Assembly (NCBI RefSeq): GCF_022513585.1
Contig: NZ_JAKWBF010000022.1
Coordinates: 1 to 64,000, forward strand
Reading direction: 5' to 3'
Length of the DNA: 64,000 nt
From: Gordonia gummivorans
GTDB taxonomy: Bacteria; Actinomycetota; Actinomycetes; Mycobacteriales; Mycobacteriaceae
A program made the position numbers and the translations under genes. This document shows positions 9,100-18,088 of this stretch, one piece after another. The notes beneath the pieces are model-generated. The model was given only the letters and a program-made list of their open reading frames with translations, did no database searches and was not told where the DNA came from. Within the stretch, counting starts at the first letter, position 1. Each line of letters opens with the position of its first letter.

Positions 9100-9741
9100 A
9101 TGAATCCGACGATCGTGCGACGAGTCCAGATCGGACTGCTCGTCGTCGGCACCACCATCACGGTCATGGCGTTCTGCCTGGTGGCGGGCTGCTACAAGAA
9201 CGACTCCACCATCGAGGCCAGCAAGGCCACGGTGATGGCCGACGTGGTGTCCGCTGATCCGTTGCACGCCGAGGTGTATTTCCAGACACCCGACGGTCGG
9301 TTCCACAGCCCTCGACTCGGTCTGCTGTACCCGACCGAACTGAGTGAAGGTCAGCGCATCCGCGTCGAATATGCCGCGTACAACCCCGACATCGCGCGGC
9401 CGATGGGGCGCAGCGCGTCGCTGTCGATCATTCCGGGGTTGTCGATCGCGGTTGTGGGTTGGCTGATCGTCGGCCTGCTGATGGTGTTTGTCGCCGAATT
9501 CTCGCGTCGATGGGGCAAGTGGCGGGCCGAGCGCGCGGAACTCGCCTCAGCCGGGAACGACGACGCTGGTGTCGCCGGAGACGAGGAGAGCCTGGTCGTC
9601 GCGGAGAAGGAGCAGTCGGTGGGTGGCGCCGAAGGCGCGCTCGACGGCGTTCACACGCCCGATGCCGCCGACGAGCCCGTCCGCGTGGGGCACCACGACG
9701 CCGTCGACGAACCCGAGGCCGACCGTCGAGTCCAGCGGTAA
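9100..9741 (+). CDS. DUF3592-type membrane protein (Rv0556-like)
   Basis: Starts at ATG 9100 (MNPTIVRRVQIG). One membrane helix lies near residues 9-28, an extracytoplasmic beta-rich stretch follows (VMADVVSADPLHAEVYFQTP), and a second helix lies around 113-133. This layout and the place between menD and mgtA match Rv0556 (171 residues) and DUF3592 proteins. The protein here is 213 residues: its last 64 residues (after about RRWGKWRAERAEL) are encoded entirely opposite the 3' end of the next minus-strand gene and look like read-through rather than a domain. Function unknown; probably an envelope protein. Confidence 0.75.
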   Translation: MNPTIVRRVQIGLLVVGTTITVMAFCLVAGCYKNDSTIEASKATVMADVVSADPLHAEVYFQTPDGRFHSPRLGLLYPTELSEGQRIRVEYAAYNPDIARPMGRSASLSIIPGLSIAVVGWLIVGLLMVFVAEFSRRWGKWRAERAELASAGNDDAGVAGDEESLVVAEKEQSVGGAEGALDGVHTPDAADEPVRVGHHDAVDEPEADRRVQR

Positions 9742-10161
9742 CGCTTCTGCCGGGTCGTCGAGCAGACCGAGCGGTTGGATGTCGGAGCCGACGATCGCCG
9801 CTCCCGCGCTGGCTCCCAGATAGGGGAGTCCTCTGGTGATGGCGTCGGCGAGTGGGTGGTCGGTGCCGGTGCGTCGAAGCACACCGAGCAGATGGAAGAC
9901 GTTGCCGCCGGAGACGAACACGGCGTCGACGCTGTGTAGGGCTTGCTCGAGTTGCGGTGGCGTCAGGGATTCGAGGTCCAGGTCGACTGTGGAGAATCCC
10001 TGGTCGTGCAGGGTGGTGCGGTCGAGGTCGACCCAGGCGGGGTCGGGGTAGATCGACGACGCGGTGGGGATGAAGCCGATCGTCGCGTTCGCGGGTGCCC
10101 TGGTCGCGAGGAAATCGGGGACCGCGTTCAGCCAGCGGCTGAGTAGGAGAAGTTCGGGCAC
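9547..10161 (-). CDS. peptidase S51 / PepE-like, type 1 glutamine amidotransferase fold protein
   Basis: About 204 residues from GTG 10161, giving a start MPELLLLSRWLNAVPDF typical of the family. ATIGFIPTASSIYPD and DAVFVSGGNVFHLLG are the conserved GATase-like strands, and LGASAGAAIVGSDIQP holds the nucleophile Ser (GxSAG). Family S51 cleaves Asp-X dipeptides or cyanophycin, but distant members are uncharacterised. The frame stays open upstream to 10308 only because it reads through a copy of repeat family 1, so the longer form is rejected. It overlaps the convergent Rv0556-like gene by 195 bp and has no counterpart at this place in M. tuberculosis, suggesting insertion. Confidence 0.82.
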   Translation of the reverse strand: MPELLLLSRWLNAVPDFLATRAPANATIGFIPTASSIYPDPAWVDLDRTTLHDQGFSTVDLDLESLTPPQLEQALHSVDAVFVSGGNVFHLLGVLRRTGTDHPLADAITRGLPYLGASAGAAIVGSDIQPLGLLDDPAEALPLDSTVGLGFVDGVVVPHADGLVGGIGRVNAVERAFGATHRLLLLRDDQALLVSGDTSVVVPG

Positions 10162-10196
10162 GGTGGTCAGTTCAGCACATGGGTCACGGCAGGTGG

Positions 10197-10296
10197 TCTC
10201 GACACGGCGCCTCGCCCAGGGGCTCGGTGCCGGCTCCGCCGGATCGAGCCGGTTCCGAGCGAAGCGAGGCACCGTGTCGAGATCGACCAGCGGGAG
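10197..10296. repeat. dispersed intergenic repeat, family 1 (palindromic copy)
   Basis: Two family-1 units in opposite orientation: TCTCGACACGGCGCCTCGCC at the left, and the inverse (GCGAGGCACCGTGTCGAGAT) at the right, joined by CCGGCTCCGCCGGATCGAG. The pair forms a long imperfect hairpin between the S51-like gene and mgtA and could act as a terminator. Confidence 0.8.
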
Positions 10297-10371
10297 GGAG
10301 TTCATCATGAGTTCGTGGACTCGTCACGTTGTGACATCTGTGTCGTCGGACAGGACGGTGACGATGGCGGC

Positions 10372-11529
10372 ATGCGCGTCGCGATCGTCGCCGAGAGTTT
10401 CCTGCCGAACGTGAACGGGGTCGTCAACTCCGTCCTGCGGGTGGTCGACCATCTCGAGACCACCGGCCACACGGCTGTCGTCATCGCTCCGGACACCCCG
10501 CGCGGGCAGCTGGGCGGGCCCCGCATGGTGGGGCGTCGGACGCCGGTGCATCTGGTGCCGTCCGTGCGGGTGCCGCGGGTGACGTCGTTGCCGGTCGGGG
10601 TTCCGGCGCCGGTGCTCTACCGCGCGCTGCGTGATTTCGAGCCCGACGTCGTGCATCTGGCGTCGCCGTTCGTGGTCGGGGCGGCGGGGGCTCTTGCCGC
10701 GCGGAAGTTGCGCGTGCCGGCGGTCGCGGTGTTCCAGACCGACGTGGCGGGGTTTGCCGCGGAGTATCGGCTCGGCGCCGTGGAACAGCTGGCCTGGCAG
10801 TACACCCGACGCCTCCACGAACTCTGCGACCTCACCCTGGCGCCGTCGTCGGCTGCGTTGGAAGAACTTGCCGCGCATGGTATTCCGCGTCTGCGCAAGT
10901 GGGGTCGGGGCGTCGACAACGAGTTGTACTCGCCCGGTCGGCGGGATCTTGAGCTGCGTGCCTCGTGGATGGGCGACAGCGCCGAGCTCGTCGTCGGATT
11001 CGTGGGTCGGCTCGCGCCGGAGAAGCACGTGGAACGGTTGGCGTCGTTGGCTGCCGACCCGACGGTGCAGCTGGTGATCGTCGGCGACGGGCCGGAGCGG
11101 GCACGGCTGGAACGGCTGATGCCGGGTGCGGTGTTCACCGGCGAGCTGCGGGGCGTCGACCTCGCTCGCGCGTACGCGAGCCTCGACATCTTCGTGCACG
11201 CCGGCGAACACGAGACGTTCTGCCAGGCCATTCAAGAGGCGATGGCCAGCGGGCTGCCCGTCATCGGGCCCGACGCGGGGGGTCCGCGCGACCTGGTCGC
11301 GCCGTTCCGGACCGGATACCTGCTCGGGGTCGACGAGTTCTCGACGCGGCTGCCGGAGGTCGTCGACACCTTGCGCGACGATGCGCTGCGGGCCGCGTTT
11401 GGTCGTGCGGCGGTGCAGGCGGTGCGGAGTCGGTCGTGGTCGGCGATCTGCGCGCAGCTGGTCGGGCACTACGACTCGGTGCTCGACGGTTCCGCATCGG
11501 GCCGGTCGCGGCGCGGGCGGGTCGCCTGA
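10372..11529 (+). CDS. mgtA: GDP-mannose-dependent alpha-mannosyltransferase
   Basis: About 385 residues from ATG 10372 (MRVAIVAESFLPNVNGVVN), a GT-B fold family 4 glycosyltransferase. The N-terminal half has the acceptor-side FLPNVNGV motif. The C-terminal donor domain shows VVGFVGRLAPEKHVERL and the EX7E element in HETFCQAIQEAMASGLPVIG. Sequence and location match Rv0557 (MgtA, formerly PimB), which mannosylates glucuronosyl diacylglycerol in the lipomannan-related pathway of mycolate bacteria. A start 57 bp further up exists but adds a non-conserved leader. It is followed 30 bp later by menG on the same strand. Confidence 0.92.
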   Translation: MRVAIVAESFLPNVNGVVNSVLRVVDHLETTGHTAVVIAPDTPRGQLGGPRMVGRRTPVHLVPSVRVPRVTSLPVGVPAPVLYRALRDFEPDVVHLASPFVVGAAGALAARKLRVPAVAVFQTDVAGFAAEYRLGAVEQLAWQYTRRLHELCDLTLAPSSAALEELAAHGIPRLRKWGRGVDNELYSPGRRDLELRASWMGDSAELVVGFVGRLAPEKHVERLASLAADPTVQLVIVGDGPERARLERLMPGAVFTGELRGVDLARAYASLDIFVHAGEHETFCQAIQEAMASGLPVIGPDAGGPRDLVAPFRTGYLLGVDEFSTRLPEVVDTLRDDALRAAFGRAAVQAVRSRSWSAICAQLVGHYDSVLDGSASGRSRRGRVA

Positions 11530-11559
11530 GCCGTCGTGGCTGCAGGTAGCCTGAGGCGC

Positions 11560-12270
11560 ATGGCAGCTGCTTCGGACTCAACGAGTGGCGAGCGCGCGAC
11601 GCTCGACAAGGATCCGGCCGAGGTTGCGGCCATGTTCGATGGCGTCGCCAAGCGGTACGACATCACCAACACCGTGCTGTCGTTCGGGCGGGATCGGAGT
11701 TGGCGCAAGACCACTCGCAAGGCATTGGATCTGAAACCGGGCGACGTGGTGCTCGATCTTGCCGCCGGTACTGCGGTGTCGACGGTCGAGCTGGCGCGGT
11801 CCGGCGCGGTGTGTATCGCCGCGGATTTCTCGCTCGGCATGCTCAAGGCCGGCGCTGCGCGCGACGTGCCGAAGGTCGCCGCCGACGCGTTGCACCTGCC
11901 GTTCGCCGACGCGTCGTTCGACGCCGCAACCATCTCGTTCGGGCTGCGCAACGTCTACGACGTGTCGCAAGCGCTCGGCGAGCTCTACCGGGTGCTGAAA
12001 CCGGGTGGGCGGATCGTCATCTGCGAATTCTCCACCCCGACGCTGCGGCCCTTCCGCACCGTGTACATGGAGTACCTGATGAAGGCGTTGCCCGCTGTCG
12101 CGACTCGGGTGTCGAGCAATCCGTCGGCGTATGTGTATCTCGCAGAATCGATTCGGGCGTGGCCCGACCAGTTCGCGCTCGGCGACCTGATGCGCGACGC
12201 GGGCTTTTCGCAGGTGCGCTGGCAGAACCTGACCGGCGGTATCGCGGCGGTGCATTCCGCCCGGAAGTGA
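11560..12270 (+). CDS. menG: demethylmenaquinone methyltransferase
   Basis: About 236 residues; methylates demethylmenaquinone with SAM, the last ring step of menaquinone synthesis. Diagnostic pieces are [19 protein letters not shown], the SAM loop [33 protein letters not shown] and [16 protein letters not shown], all typical of UbiE/MenG. ATG 11560 has GAGGCG five bases upstream and gives the usual mycobacterial length; a GTG 24 bp upstream is in frame but less likely. Position after mgtA matches Rv0558. Confidence 0.95.
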   Translation: MAAASDSTSGERATLDKDPAEVAAMFDGVAKRYDITNTVLSFGRDRSWRKTTRKALDLKPGDVVLDLAAGTAVSTVELARSGAVCIAADFSLGMLKAGAARDVPKVAADALHLPFADASFDAATISFGLRNVYDVSQALGELYRVLKPGGRIVICEFSTPTLRPFRTVYMEYLMKALPAVATRVSSNPSAYVYLAESIRAWPDQFALGDLMRDAGFSQVRWQNLTGGIAAVHSARK

Positions 12271-12288
12271 CGCACGCTCAACGAATGC

Positions 12289-13242
12289 TCAGGTGTTGGC
12301 GGCGTGGGGGACCGGGCAGCCGACAGCGAGGTCGGGCGTCGGATCGGCGTGTGGCACAGGGCAACCGGGGGCGAAGGTGCCGAGGTCTTCGACCTGGTAC
12401 CCGCGCGAGTATCCGCGGACCTGCGACATCTCACGTCCGTAGATCGGCTTCACCCGCGGCCGGGCAAACGTGCGGATCGCCAAACCGCGCGCCTTCAGTC
12501 CACCGCGCACCAGGACGCGTTCGACGGCGGTCGGCTTGGGGTAGCCGAAGGCCTCGAGAAGCGGATCGTCCATGAGCGCGAACGACATTCGACGCACGAC
12601 GGGCCGCGGAAGGAGGCGGTAGGGCAGGAAGGTGCACAGGAGGTCGAGCGTCGCGTCGGCGACTTTGCGCGAGTCGGCGCTGTAGGCGAAGTGCTCGCGC
12701 TCGTAGTCGACGAGGAACTTCTCGAACTCTGCGTAGGTTGCGGGAAGATTCTTGATCGCCATGTGCTTACCGAGTTTGCGGTAGTGATTGGTCAGCCCGG
12801 TGATCTCGTGGTCGGTGAGCTTGCGCCACTCGTAGGCGTTCACCCACTGGACCGGACAGACCACGAAAGTGGCCAGCACGTAGAGCATGTCGTCGTTGGA
12901 GATGTCGTAGCGGGCATGCATCTGGTTGATACGCCGGATCGCCGACCGTCCCGTCGTGCTGTCGAAGCCGTGCTCGATCGGTGCGTCGAGCAGCAGCACC
13001 GTGTCGTCGTAGCGCTTCTGTGTCTCGTCGGTGAATTGGCCTGTGCGATAGAGCAAGTCGCCGATGGATGGGACGGCGTAGGTGCGGAACAGCGCGAAGC
13101 TCAAGGCCTGCGTGATGCCCCACGGGAACTCCTGGGTCCCGAGTGCGCGGGCGATGGACACCGGATCGGCGACGGCGTCCATGCGGTCGATCTCATCGCG
13201 GCGACGATAGCGTTCGGGGTTGCGGAAGCGGGCTGCGAGCAT
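12289..13242 (-). CDS. oxygenase MpaB family protein (DUF2236)
   Basis: A 317-residue all-helical protein of the DUF2236 / MpaB family, which includes fungal MpaB oxygenase and latex-clearing rubber oxygenases that bind a b-type haem. Family features are RRINQMHARYDISNDDMLY (the HxRYxISNDDMLY region with a candidate haem His), VLATFVVCPVQW and YRLLPRPVVRRM. The C-terminus holds two near-identical CPVPHA motifs, which are unusual. It converges on menG with an 18-bp gap. Substrate unknown; a role in lipid or isoprenoid oxidation is inferred from the cluster. Confidence 0.85.
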   Translation of the reverse strand: MLAARFRNPERYRRRDEIDRMDAVADPVSIARALGTQEFPWGITQALSFALFRTYAVPSIGDLLYRTGQFTDETQKRYDDTVLLLDAPIEHGFDSTTGRSAIRRINQMHARYDISNDDMLYVLATFVVCPVQWVNAYEWRKLTDHEITGLTNHYRKLGKHMAIKNLPATYAEFEKFLVDYEREHFAYSADSRKVADATLDLLCTFLPYRLLPRPVVRRMSFALMDDPLLEAFGYPKPTAVERVLVRGGLKARGLAIRTFARPRVKPIYGREMSQVRGYSRGYQVEDLGTFAPGCPVPHADPTPDLAVGCPVPHAANT

Positions 13243-13321
13243 GCTTGGAACATATCACCGAAAACGTCTCATTGATTACATGTGGGTGGTCTCGATGGGG
13301 TGGGTTCGTGGTGTGGATCAC

Positions 13322-14587
13322 TCAGGAGAACGGCGGCCGTGCGTCGATGCGCGTCGAGACCCGGCCGGCACCGCGCCAGGCGCGGGCGACGAGGTCGGCG
13401 TCGTCGGGGGTGATCAGGTTGCCCATCACCCGCACGACCATCGACATCAGCCGCTGCGACCGAATCCCGGGACGGCCGAGGGTCGGGACTGCCTGGGGCA
13501 CGGTAAGCAGCCCGGCGAGGCGTCGGGCGGCGGAGAACGCGAGACCGTAGTGGTCGACGAGGATGTCGCGCCAACGGGCGGTGTGGTCGGGGTCGGCGCG
13601 GGTGTCGCCGATGAGTTCGACGGCGAGCCGGCCGGTTTCGAGGGCGTAGTCGATGCCCTCGCCGTTGAGCGGGTTCACACATGCCGCGGCGTCGCCGATG
13701 AGCATCCAGTTGCGTCCCGCGACTCCGGTCACCGCGCCGCCCATCGGCAGCAGCGCAGATGTGAGTCGGACCGGCGGTCCCTCGATGCCCCATTCGTCGC
13801 GGACCATGTTCGCGTAGAACTCGAGGATCGGTCGTAATTGCATGTGCGCGGGGCGTTTTGCGGTGGCCAGCGCCCCGACCCCGACGTTGAGCAGCCCACC
13901 GCCCGCGCTGCCGAGCGGGAAGACCCAGCCGTATCCGGGCAGCAAGTTGCCGTCGGGTCCACGGAGTTCGAGATGCGATCCCATCCAGTTCTCGTCGGCG
14001 CGGGTCGACGGGACGTAGGCGCGCGCGGCGGTCCCATAGGCGGTGTCGCGGTGCCACTCTCGGCCCAGGGACTTGCCGAGGCCGGACTTCACGCCGTCGG
14101 CGACGATCACGTCTCGCACCCGGATCGACGACGTCCCAGACGCGGTGGCCAGGGTGACCGACTCGATCCGATCGCCGGTCATCGTCACATCAACAGCCTT
14201 GGCGCCCTGAATCATTCGGGCACCCTTGGAAACCGCGAGCGCGCGGATCTCCTCGTCGAGCTCGGTGCGCGCGACCGCGCTGCCGTAGGCGGGGAAGCGG
14301 CCCGACGGCCAGGGCACACGCTTGGTCGCACCCCAGCCGTGCAGGAGCAGGCCGTCGAGGCGGGGGCGTCCGTCGAGGTAGTCGCCGAGGCCGAGAGCGT
14401 CGAGTTCGGCGATCGCGCGTGGGGTCAGACCGTCGCCGCAGGTCTTGTCGCGCGGAAAGGTTGCGGCGTCGACAAGGACCACGTCGTGCCCGGCCGCGGC
14501 GGCGTGCGCCGCGGCCGCGGACCCGCCCGGTCCGGCGCCGACCACGAGGACATCGGCGCGGTCGGGTGTTTTGGTCGCGTCGCTCAC
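13322..14587 (-). CDS. menJ: menaquinone reductase (geranylgeranyl reductase family)
   Basis: 421 residues from GTG 14587 (MSDATKTPDRADVLVVG). FAD-binding GxGxxG is at 17-22 (GAGPGGSAAAAHAAA). FPRDKTCGDGLTPRAI and the second FAD motif IGDAAACVNPLNGEGIDYAL mark the geranylgeranyl reductase family. The M. tuberculosis counterpart Rv0561c (MenJ) saturates one isoprenyl double bond of menaquinone, and the neighbours menG, grcC-like and menD fit this. The frame is open another 294 bp upstream, but that part runs through the divergent AbiEi-like gene and lacks conservation signals. Confidence 0.92.
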   Translation of the reverse strand: MSDATKTPDRADVLVVGAGPGGSAAAAHAAAAGHDVVLVDAATFPRDKTCGDGLTPRAIAELDALGLGDYLDGRPRLDGLLLHGWGATKRVPWPSGRFPAYGSAVARTELDEEIRALAVSKGARMIQGAKAVDVTMTGDRIESVTLATASGTSSIRVRDVIVADGVKSGLGKSLGREWHRDTAYGTAARAYVPSTRADENWMGSHLELRGPDGNLLPGYGWVFPLGSAGGGLLNVGVGALATAKRPAHMQLRPILEFYANMVRDEWGIEGPPVRLTSALLPMGGAVTGVAGRNWMLIGDAAACVNPLNGEGIDYALETGRLAVELIGDTRADPDHTARWRDILVDHYGLAFSAARRLAGLLTVPQAVPTLGRPGIRSQRLMSMVVRVMGNLITPDDADLVARAWRGAGRVSTRIDARPPFS

Positions 14588-14726
14588 CGCACCAGTATGT
14601 CGGGCGAACGGAGCGGTCGCGCTGAGTGGTCTCCGAGGGCATATTGCCCTCGGAGGCCACTGAGGAAGACCGCTCCGGACGAGACCTCCGATGGATCCGG
14701 AACAGGCTCCGCTGCGTCTGACTGGT

Positions 14727-15365
14727 ATGGACGAAAAAGAGGCGCACGACCAGGACTTCGGCGTCCACTCGCGCGCGGAGTTGGTCGAACGGGACTTCAC
14801 CGACCTGCAGATTCGGCGGATGGCCGCCAACGGGCAGCTGTCGCATCCGGCTCGCGGCTGGTATGCCACTCCGAACGCCAATCAAGCGGCAGTGACCGCT
14901 GTATCGAAGCATGGCTGCCTGACATGCGTGTCGGCGTTGATCGCGAGGGGCTTCTGGGTGCCGCCTGGATATCGCGGGAAGACGCACATCCGCGGATCGA
15001 AGCGGCACCGAACCGATAAGGACTTCTGCCTGGGGTTCGGCCCGGCGCTCCCGGTGACCAGCGCGGTCGACGACGCCGCGACCGCGCTGGTCTACGCCGC
15101 CAAGTGCATGAGCGCCGAGGACTGGATCGCCACCTGCGACTCGGTGATGAACACCTTGAAGCTCGACAGACCTGCTCTACAGGAACTGATGCCGGTGTTG
15201 CCCAAGGCGGTCAAGCGTCTCATGGAGCGTTGTGATCATGATCGACAAGGGTCTCCCATTCCGGGTGACCTACGACGACGTGCTCTTCGGGTGGGACGAA
15301 GTGCTCGAAGACTTTCGTGCGTTCACCAAGAAGGATCGGCATCGTGTCCGAGAGGGTCGCGGTGA
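14727..15365 (+). CDS. AbiEi-type antitoxin-domain protein, C-terminal nuclease-like domain lost
   Basis: The N-terminal part (VHSRAELVERDFTDLQIRRM, then GQLSHPARGWYAT) is the winged-helix AbiEi_4 antitoxin-type domain found in many actinobacterial proteins of about 290-310 residues that end in a DUF559 (Vsr-like) domain. Residues up to about KAVKRLMERCD follow that pattern, then the frame turns into unrelated Arg/Ser-rich sequence and stops. The missing DUF559 tail is visible in another frame (next entry). So the gene seems to have lost most of the nuclease-like domain by deletion or frameshift. No partner toxin gene is adjacent. An in-frame ATG-like start at 14691 is also possible. Confidence 0.65.
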   Translation: MDEKEAHDQDFGVHSRAELVERDFTDLQIRRMAANGQLSHPARGWYATPNANQAAVTAVSKHGCLTCVSALIARGFWVPPGYRGKTHIRGSKRHRTDKDFCLGFGPALPVTSAVDDAATALVYAAKCMSAEDWIATCDSVMNTLKLDRPALQELMPVLPKAVKRLMERCDHDRQGSPIPGDLRRRALRVGRSARRLSCVHQEGSASCPRGSR

Positions 15366-15369
15366 GTGA
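15238..15369 (+). pseudogene. out-of-frame remnant of a DUF559 domain C-terminus
   Basis: A 43-residue stretch, RVTYDDVLFGWDEVLEDF and onward to a TGA at 15367-15369, resembles the end of DUF559/Vsr-like domains (usual form RFTYDDV-x-F-x-WD-x-VL). It overlaps the end of the AbiEi-like gene in another frame, consistent with a deletion that joined the two parts out of phase. Confidence 0.55.
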
Positions 15370-15380
15370 TCTCGACCAGT

Positions 15381-15468
15381 GATCTCGACACGATGCCTCG
15401 CCCAGGGGCTCGGAATCGGCTCGGTCAGCGGGAGGCGGGCTCGATCGCGGAGGGAGGCGGGCTTGATT
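15381..15468 (+). repeat. dispersed intergenic repeat, family 1 (fourth copy)
   Basis: GATCTCGACACGATGCCTCG, CCCAGGGGCTCGG and degenerate GGCTCGATCGCGGAGGG units. It follows directly on the decayed AbiEi/DUF559 gene, before the polyprenyl synthase. Confidence 0.75.
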
Positions 15469-15554
15469 GGGGAAGGTCGCGTGCCCAACCCATCCGTTGC
15501 CGAACCGGTGGTTGCCGATAGGCTCAGCTGCATGAGCGCCGAGGGGCAGATCAC

Positions 15555-16571
15555 GTGAAGTCCACATTCGCCGGGGTCGACCTGGTATCGGACGAGTTCG
15601 CAGAGACGGTGCGCGTGTCGTTGGCGCAGGTGGAAGACCTGCTGCTCACCGAGCTCTCCTCCGGCGACGACGTGATGACCGAGGCGGCCACCCATCTGGC
15701 CAAGGCCGGTGGGAAGCGTTTCCGGCCGATGTTCGCGATTCTGGCCGCGCAGTTCGGGCCCAACCCGGATGCCTCCGAGGTGATCACGTCGGCGACGGTG
15801 GTCGAGATGATCCACCTGGCCACGCTCTACCACGACGATGTGATGGACGAGGCGCCGATGCGTCGTGGTGCGCCGAGCGCCAATGCGCGCTGGACCAACA
15901 GCGTCGCCATCCTCTCCGGCGACTTCCTGTTCGCGCGGGCGTCGCGCCTGGTGTCGACCCTCGGACCCGAAGCTGTCCGGATCATCGCGGAGACGTTCGC
16001 CGAGTTGGTGACCGGTCAGATGCGGGAAACCGTCGGCGTCACGGCGGGTGGCGACCCCATCGAGCACTACTTGAAGGTGGTGTGGGAGAAGACGGGGTCG
16101 CTCATTGCGGCGGCGGGCCGGTTCGGTGCGATGGCGTCAGGCGCCGGGCCCGACGACATCGAACGTCTGTCGCGGATTGGCGATGTGGTGGGAACCGCCT
16201 TCCAGGTGTCCGACGACATCATCGACATCAGCTCGGCGAGCGGCGATTCCGGCAAGACGCCCGGCACGGACCTGCGTGAGGGCGTGCACACGCTGCCGGT
16301 CCTGTACGCCCTGCAGTCCGACGACGCGACTTCGAACCGGTTGCGGGAGTTGCTCGTCGGCGACGACGGCAAGACTCGGGCGCTGACCGAGGACGCCGAG
16401 GTCGACGAGGCGATCGAACTGCTGGGCAAGTCGTCGGGGATGGAGCAGGCCCGGGCCAAACTGCAGTCCTACGCCGATGCGGCCGACGCCGAACTCGCGC
16501 AACTACCCGACCGTCCTGCCCATCAGGCGCTCGCGTCGCTGGTCCGCTACACGATCGACCGAACGGGCTAA
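15555..16571 (+). CDS. grcC1: polyprenyl (hepta/octa-prenyl) diphosphate synthase
   Basis: A 338-residue trans-isoprenyl diphosphate synthase. It has GGKRFRPMFAILAA, the first Asp-rich motif DDVMD (94-98, in LYHDDVMDEAPMRRG) and the second DDIID (220-224). In M. tuberculosis the equivalent gene (Rv0562, grcC1) sits next to menJ and is thought to make the menaquinone side chain. Start is GTG 15555: the ATG at 15533 is in a different phase and hits a stop. Chain length cannot be read from the sequence with certainty. Confidence 0.9.
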   Translation: MKSTFAGVDLVSDEFAETVRVSLAQVEDLLLTELSSGDDVMTEAATHLAKAGGKRFRPMFAILAAQFGPNPDASEVITSATVVEMIHLATLYHDDVMDEAPMRRGAPSANARWTNSVAILSGDFLFARASRLVSTLGPEAVRIIAETFAELVTGQMRETVGVTAGGDPIEHYLKVVWEKTGSLIAAAGRFGAMASGAGPDDIERLSRIGDVVGTAFQVSDDIIDISSASGDSGKTPGTDLREGVHTLPVLYALQSDDATSNRLRELLVGDDGKTRALTEDAEVDEAIELLGKSSGMEQARAKLQSYADAADAELAQLPDRPAHQALASLVRYTIDRTG

Positions 16572-16655
16572 CCGGTCGCGGAAACTGAATCGGACCCCGG
16601 TTCGTTTGATTGAATGATGCACCACAACGCGTGGTGTGCGAACGAACGAGGACTG

Positions 16656-17522
16656 ATGCATTTCAACGGCCTGAAAACCGCGTTTCTGCTCGGCTTGATG
16701 TCGGCGATCATCGTCGGTATCGGAGCCCTGTTCAAGAGCCCCTTGATCCTGTGGGGTTCGGTGATCCTTGCGATCGGCATGAACGCCTACGTCTACTTCA
16801 ACAGCGCGAAGCTGTCGCTCAAGGCGATGCACGCGCAGCCCGTCACCGAGGTCGAGGCTCCGGTGCTGTACCGGATCGTGCGTGAGTTGGCGACGAGCGC
16901 TCATCAGCCGATGCCGTCGCTCTACATCAGCCCGACGGAATCGCCGAACGCCTTCGCCACCGGACGCAACCCGAAGAACGCCGCCGTCTGCTGCACCACC
17001 GGCATCCTGCGGCTCCTCGACGAACGGGAACTGCGTGCGGTGCTCGGTCACGAACTGTCGCACGTGTACAACCGCGACATCCTGATCAGCTCCGTCGCGG
17101 GCGCGATGGCCGCCATCATCAGCGGCCTCGCCAATTTCGCGATGTTCTTCGGCGCGTTCGGTGGCAACCGCGAGAACGGCCCTAACCCGCTGGTGATGAT
17201 CCTGGTGGCCTTCCTCGGCCCGATTGCGGCGACCCTGGTGAAGCTGGCGGTGTCGCGGTCGCGTGAGTACCAGGCCGACGAGTCGGGGGCCGAGCTCACC
17301 GGTGACCCGCTGGCGCTGGCGTCGGCGCTGGCCAAGATCTCCGGTGGTGTGCAGGCCGCGCCGCTGCCGCCGAACCCCGACATCGCGGCGCAGTCGCACA
17401 TGATGATCGAGAGCCCGTTCCGGGCGACCGACCGCATGGCGAAGATGTTCTCCACGCACCCACCGACCGAGGAACGCATCGCGCGGCTGCAGGAGATGGC
17501 GCGGCGCGGGATCGGCCAGTAG
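16656..17522 (+). CDS. htpX: membrane zinc metalloprotease HtpX
   Basis: 288 residues from ATG 16656 ([15 protein letters not shown]). Two N-terminal membrane helices (about 8-26 and 29-48), the M48 zinc site [10 protein letters not shown] (His132, Glu133, His136), a further hydrophobic pair around 145-195, and the third zinc ligand region [15 protein letters not shown]. HtpX is a membrane-anchored quality-control protease. Gene order after the prenyl synthase matches Rv0562-Rv0563. The frame extends 42 bp further upstream, but the inner ATG gives the typical mycobacterial start. Confidence 0.95.
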   Translation: MHFNGLKTAFLLGLMSAIIVGIGALFKSPLILWGSVILAIGMNAYVYFNSAKLSLKAMHAQPVTEVEAPVLYRIVRELATSAHQPMPSLYISPTESPNAFATGRNPKNAAVCCTTGILRLLDERELRAVLGHELSHVYNRDILISSVAGAMAAIISGLANFAMFFGAFGGNRENGPNPLVMILVAFLGPIAATLVKLAVSRSREYQADESGAELTGDPLALASALAKISGGVQAAPLPPNPDIAAQSHMMIESPFRATDRMAKMFSTHPPTEERIARLQEMARRGIGQ

Positions 17523-17527
17523 TCGGC

Positions 17528-18019
17528 CTACCTGTAGTTGACGAACTGAAGGGCGATCCCGAAGTCCTCGCCCTTCAATAGGGCGATCACGGCCTGCAGG
17601 TCGTCGCGCTTCTTGCTGGAGACGCGCAACTCCTCACCCTGGATCTGCGCCTTGACGCCCTTGGGGCCGTCGTCGCGGATCTTCTTGGAGATCTTCTTGG
17701 CGTGCTCGGAGTCGATGCCCTGCACCAGGGTGCCGCTGATCTTGTAGGTCTTGCCCGAAGACGTCACCTCGCCGGCGTCGAACGCCTTGAGGGAGATGTC
17801 GCGGCGGATCAGCTTCTCCTTGAACACCTCCAGGCCGGCCTGGGCGCGCTCCTCGGCGTCGGAGGTGATGACGATGCCCTCCTCGCCCGACCACTCGATG
17901 CCGGTGTTGGTGCCGCGGAAGTCGTAGCGCTGCGACAGCTCCTTAGCCGCTTGGTTGAGGGCGTTGTCGACCTCTTGACGGTCGACCTTGCTCACCACGT
18001 CGAACGATGAATCAGCCAT
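17528..18019 (-). CDS. yajQ: YajQ family nucleotide-binding protein (UPF0234)
   Basis: A 163-residue protein opening [19 protein letters not shown], with [14 protein letters not shown] and [20 protein letters not shown], all diagnostic of YajQ/UPF0234. Family members bind nucleotides, and some bind cyclic di-GMP and act as regulators in other bacteria; which ligand is used here is unknown. Converges with htpX with a 5-bp gap. The tRNA-Tyr gene is divergent upstream. Confidence 0.95.
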   Translation of the reverse strand: MADSSFDVVSKVDRQEVDNALNQAAKELSQRYDFRGTNTGIEWSGEEGIVITSDAEERAQAGLEVFKEKLIRRDISLKAFDAGEVTSSGKTYKISGTLVQGIDSEHAKKISKKIRDDGPKGVKAQIQGEELRVSSKKRDDLQAVIALLKGEDFGIALQFVNYR

Positions 18020-18088
18020 GCGGGCCAGCCTAGTCCGCCACTGGGACGCATTCGGTCGGGACCCGCGAGATCTGCCTGACCTGCCGGT

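Noticed and set aside
10161-10308. N-terminal extension of the S51-like gene
   Set aside because: The added residues are encoded by the family-1 repeat; the family start motif begins at GTG 10161.
14588-14881. 98-residue N-terminal extension of MenJ
   Set aside because: It is antisense to the AbiEi-like gene and precedes the natural start just before the FAD motif.
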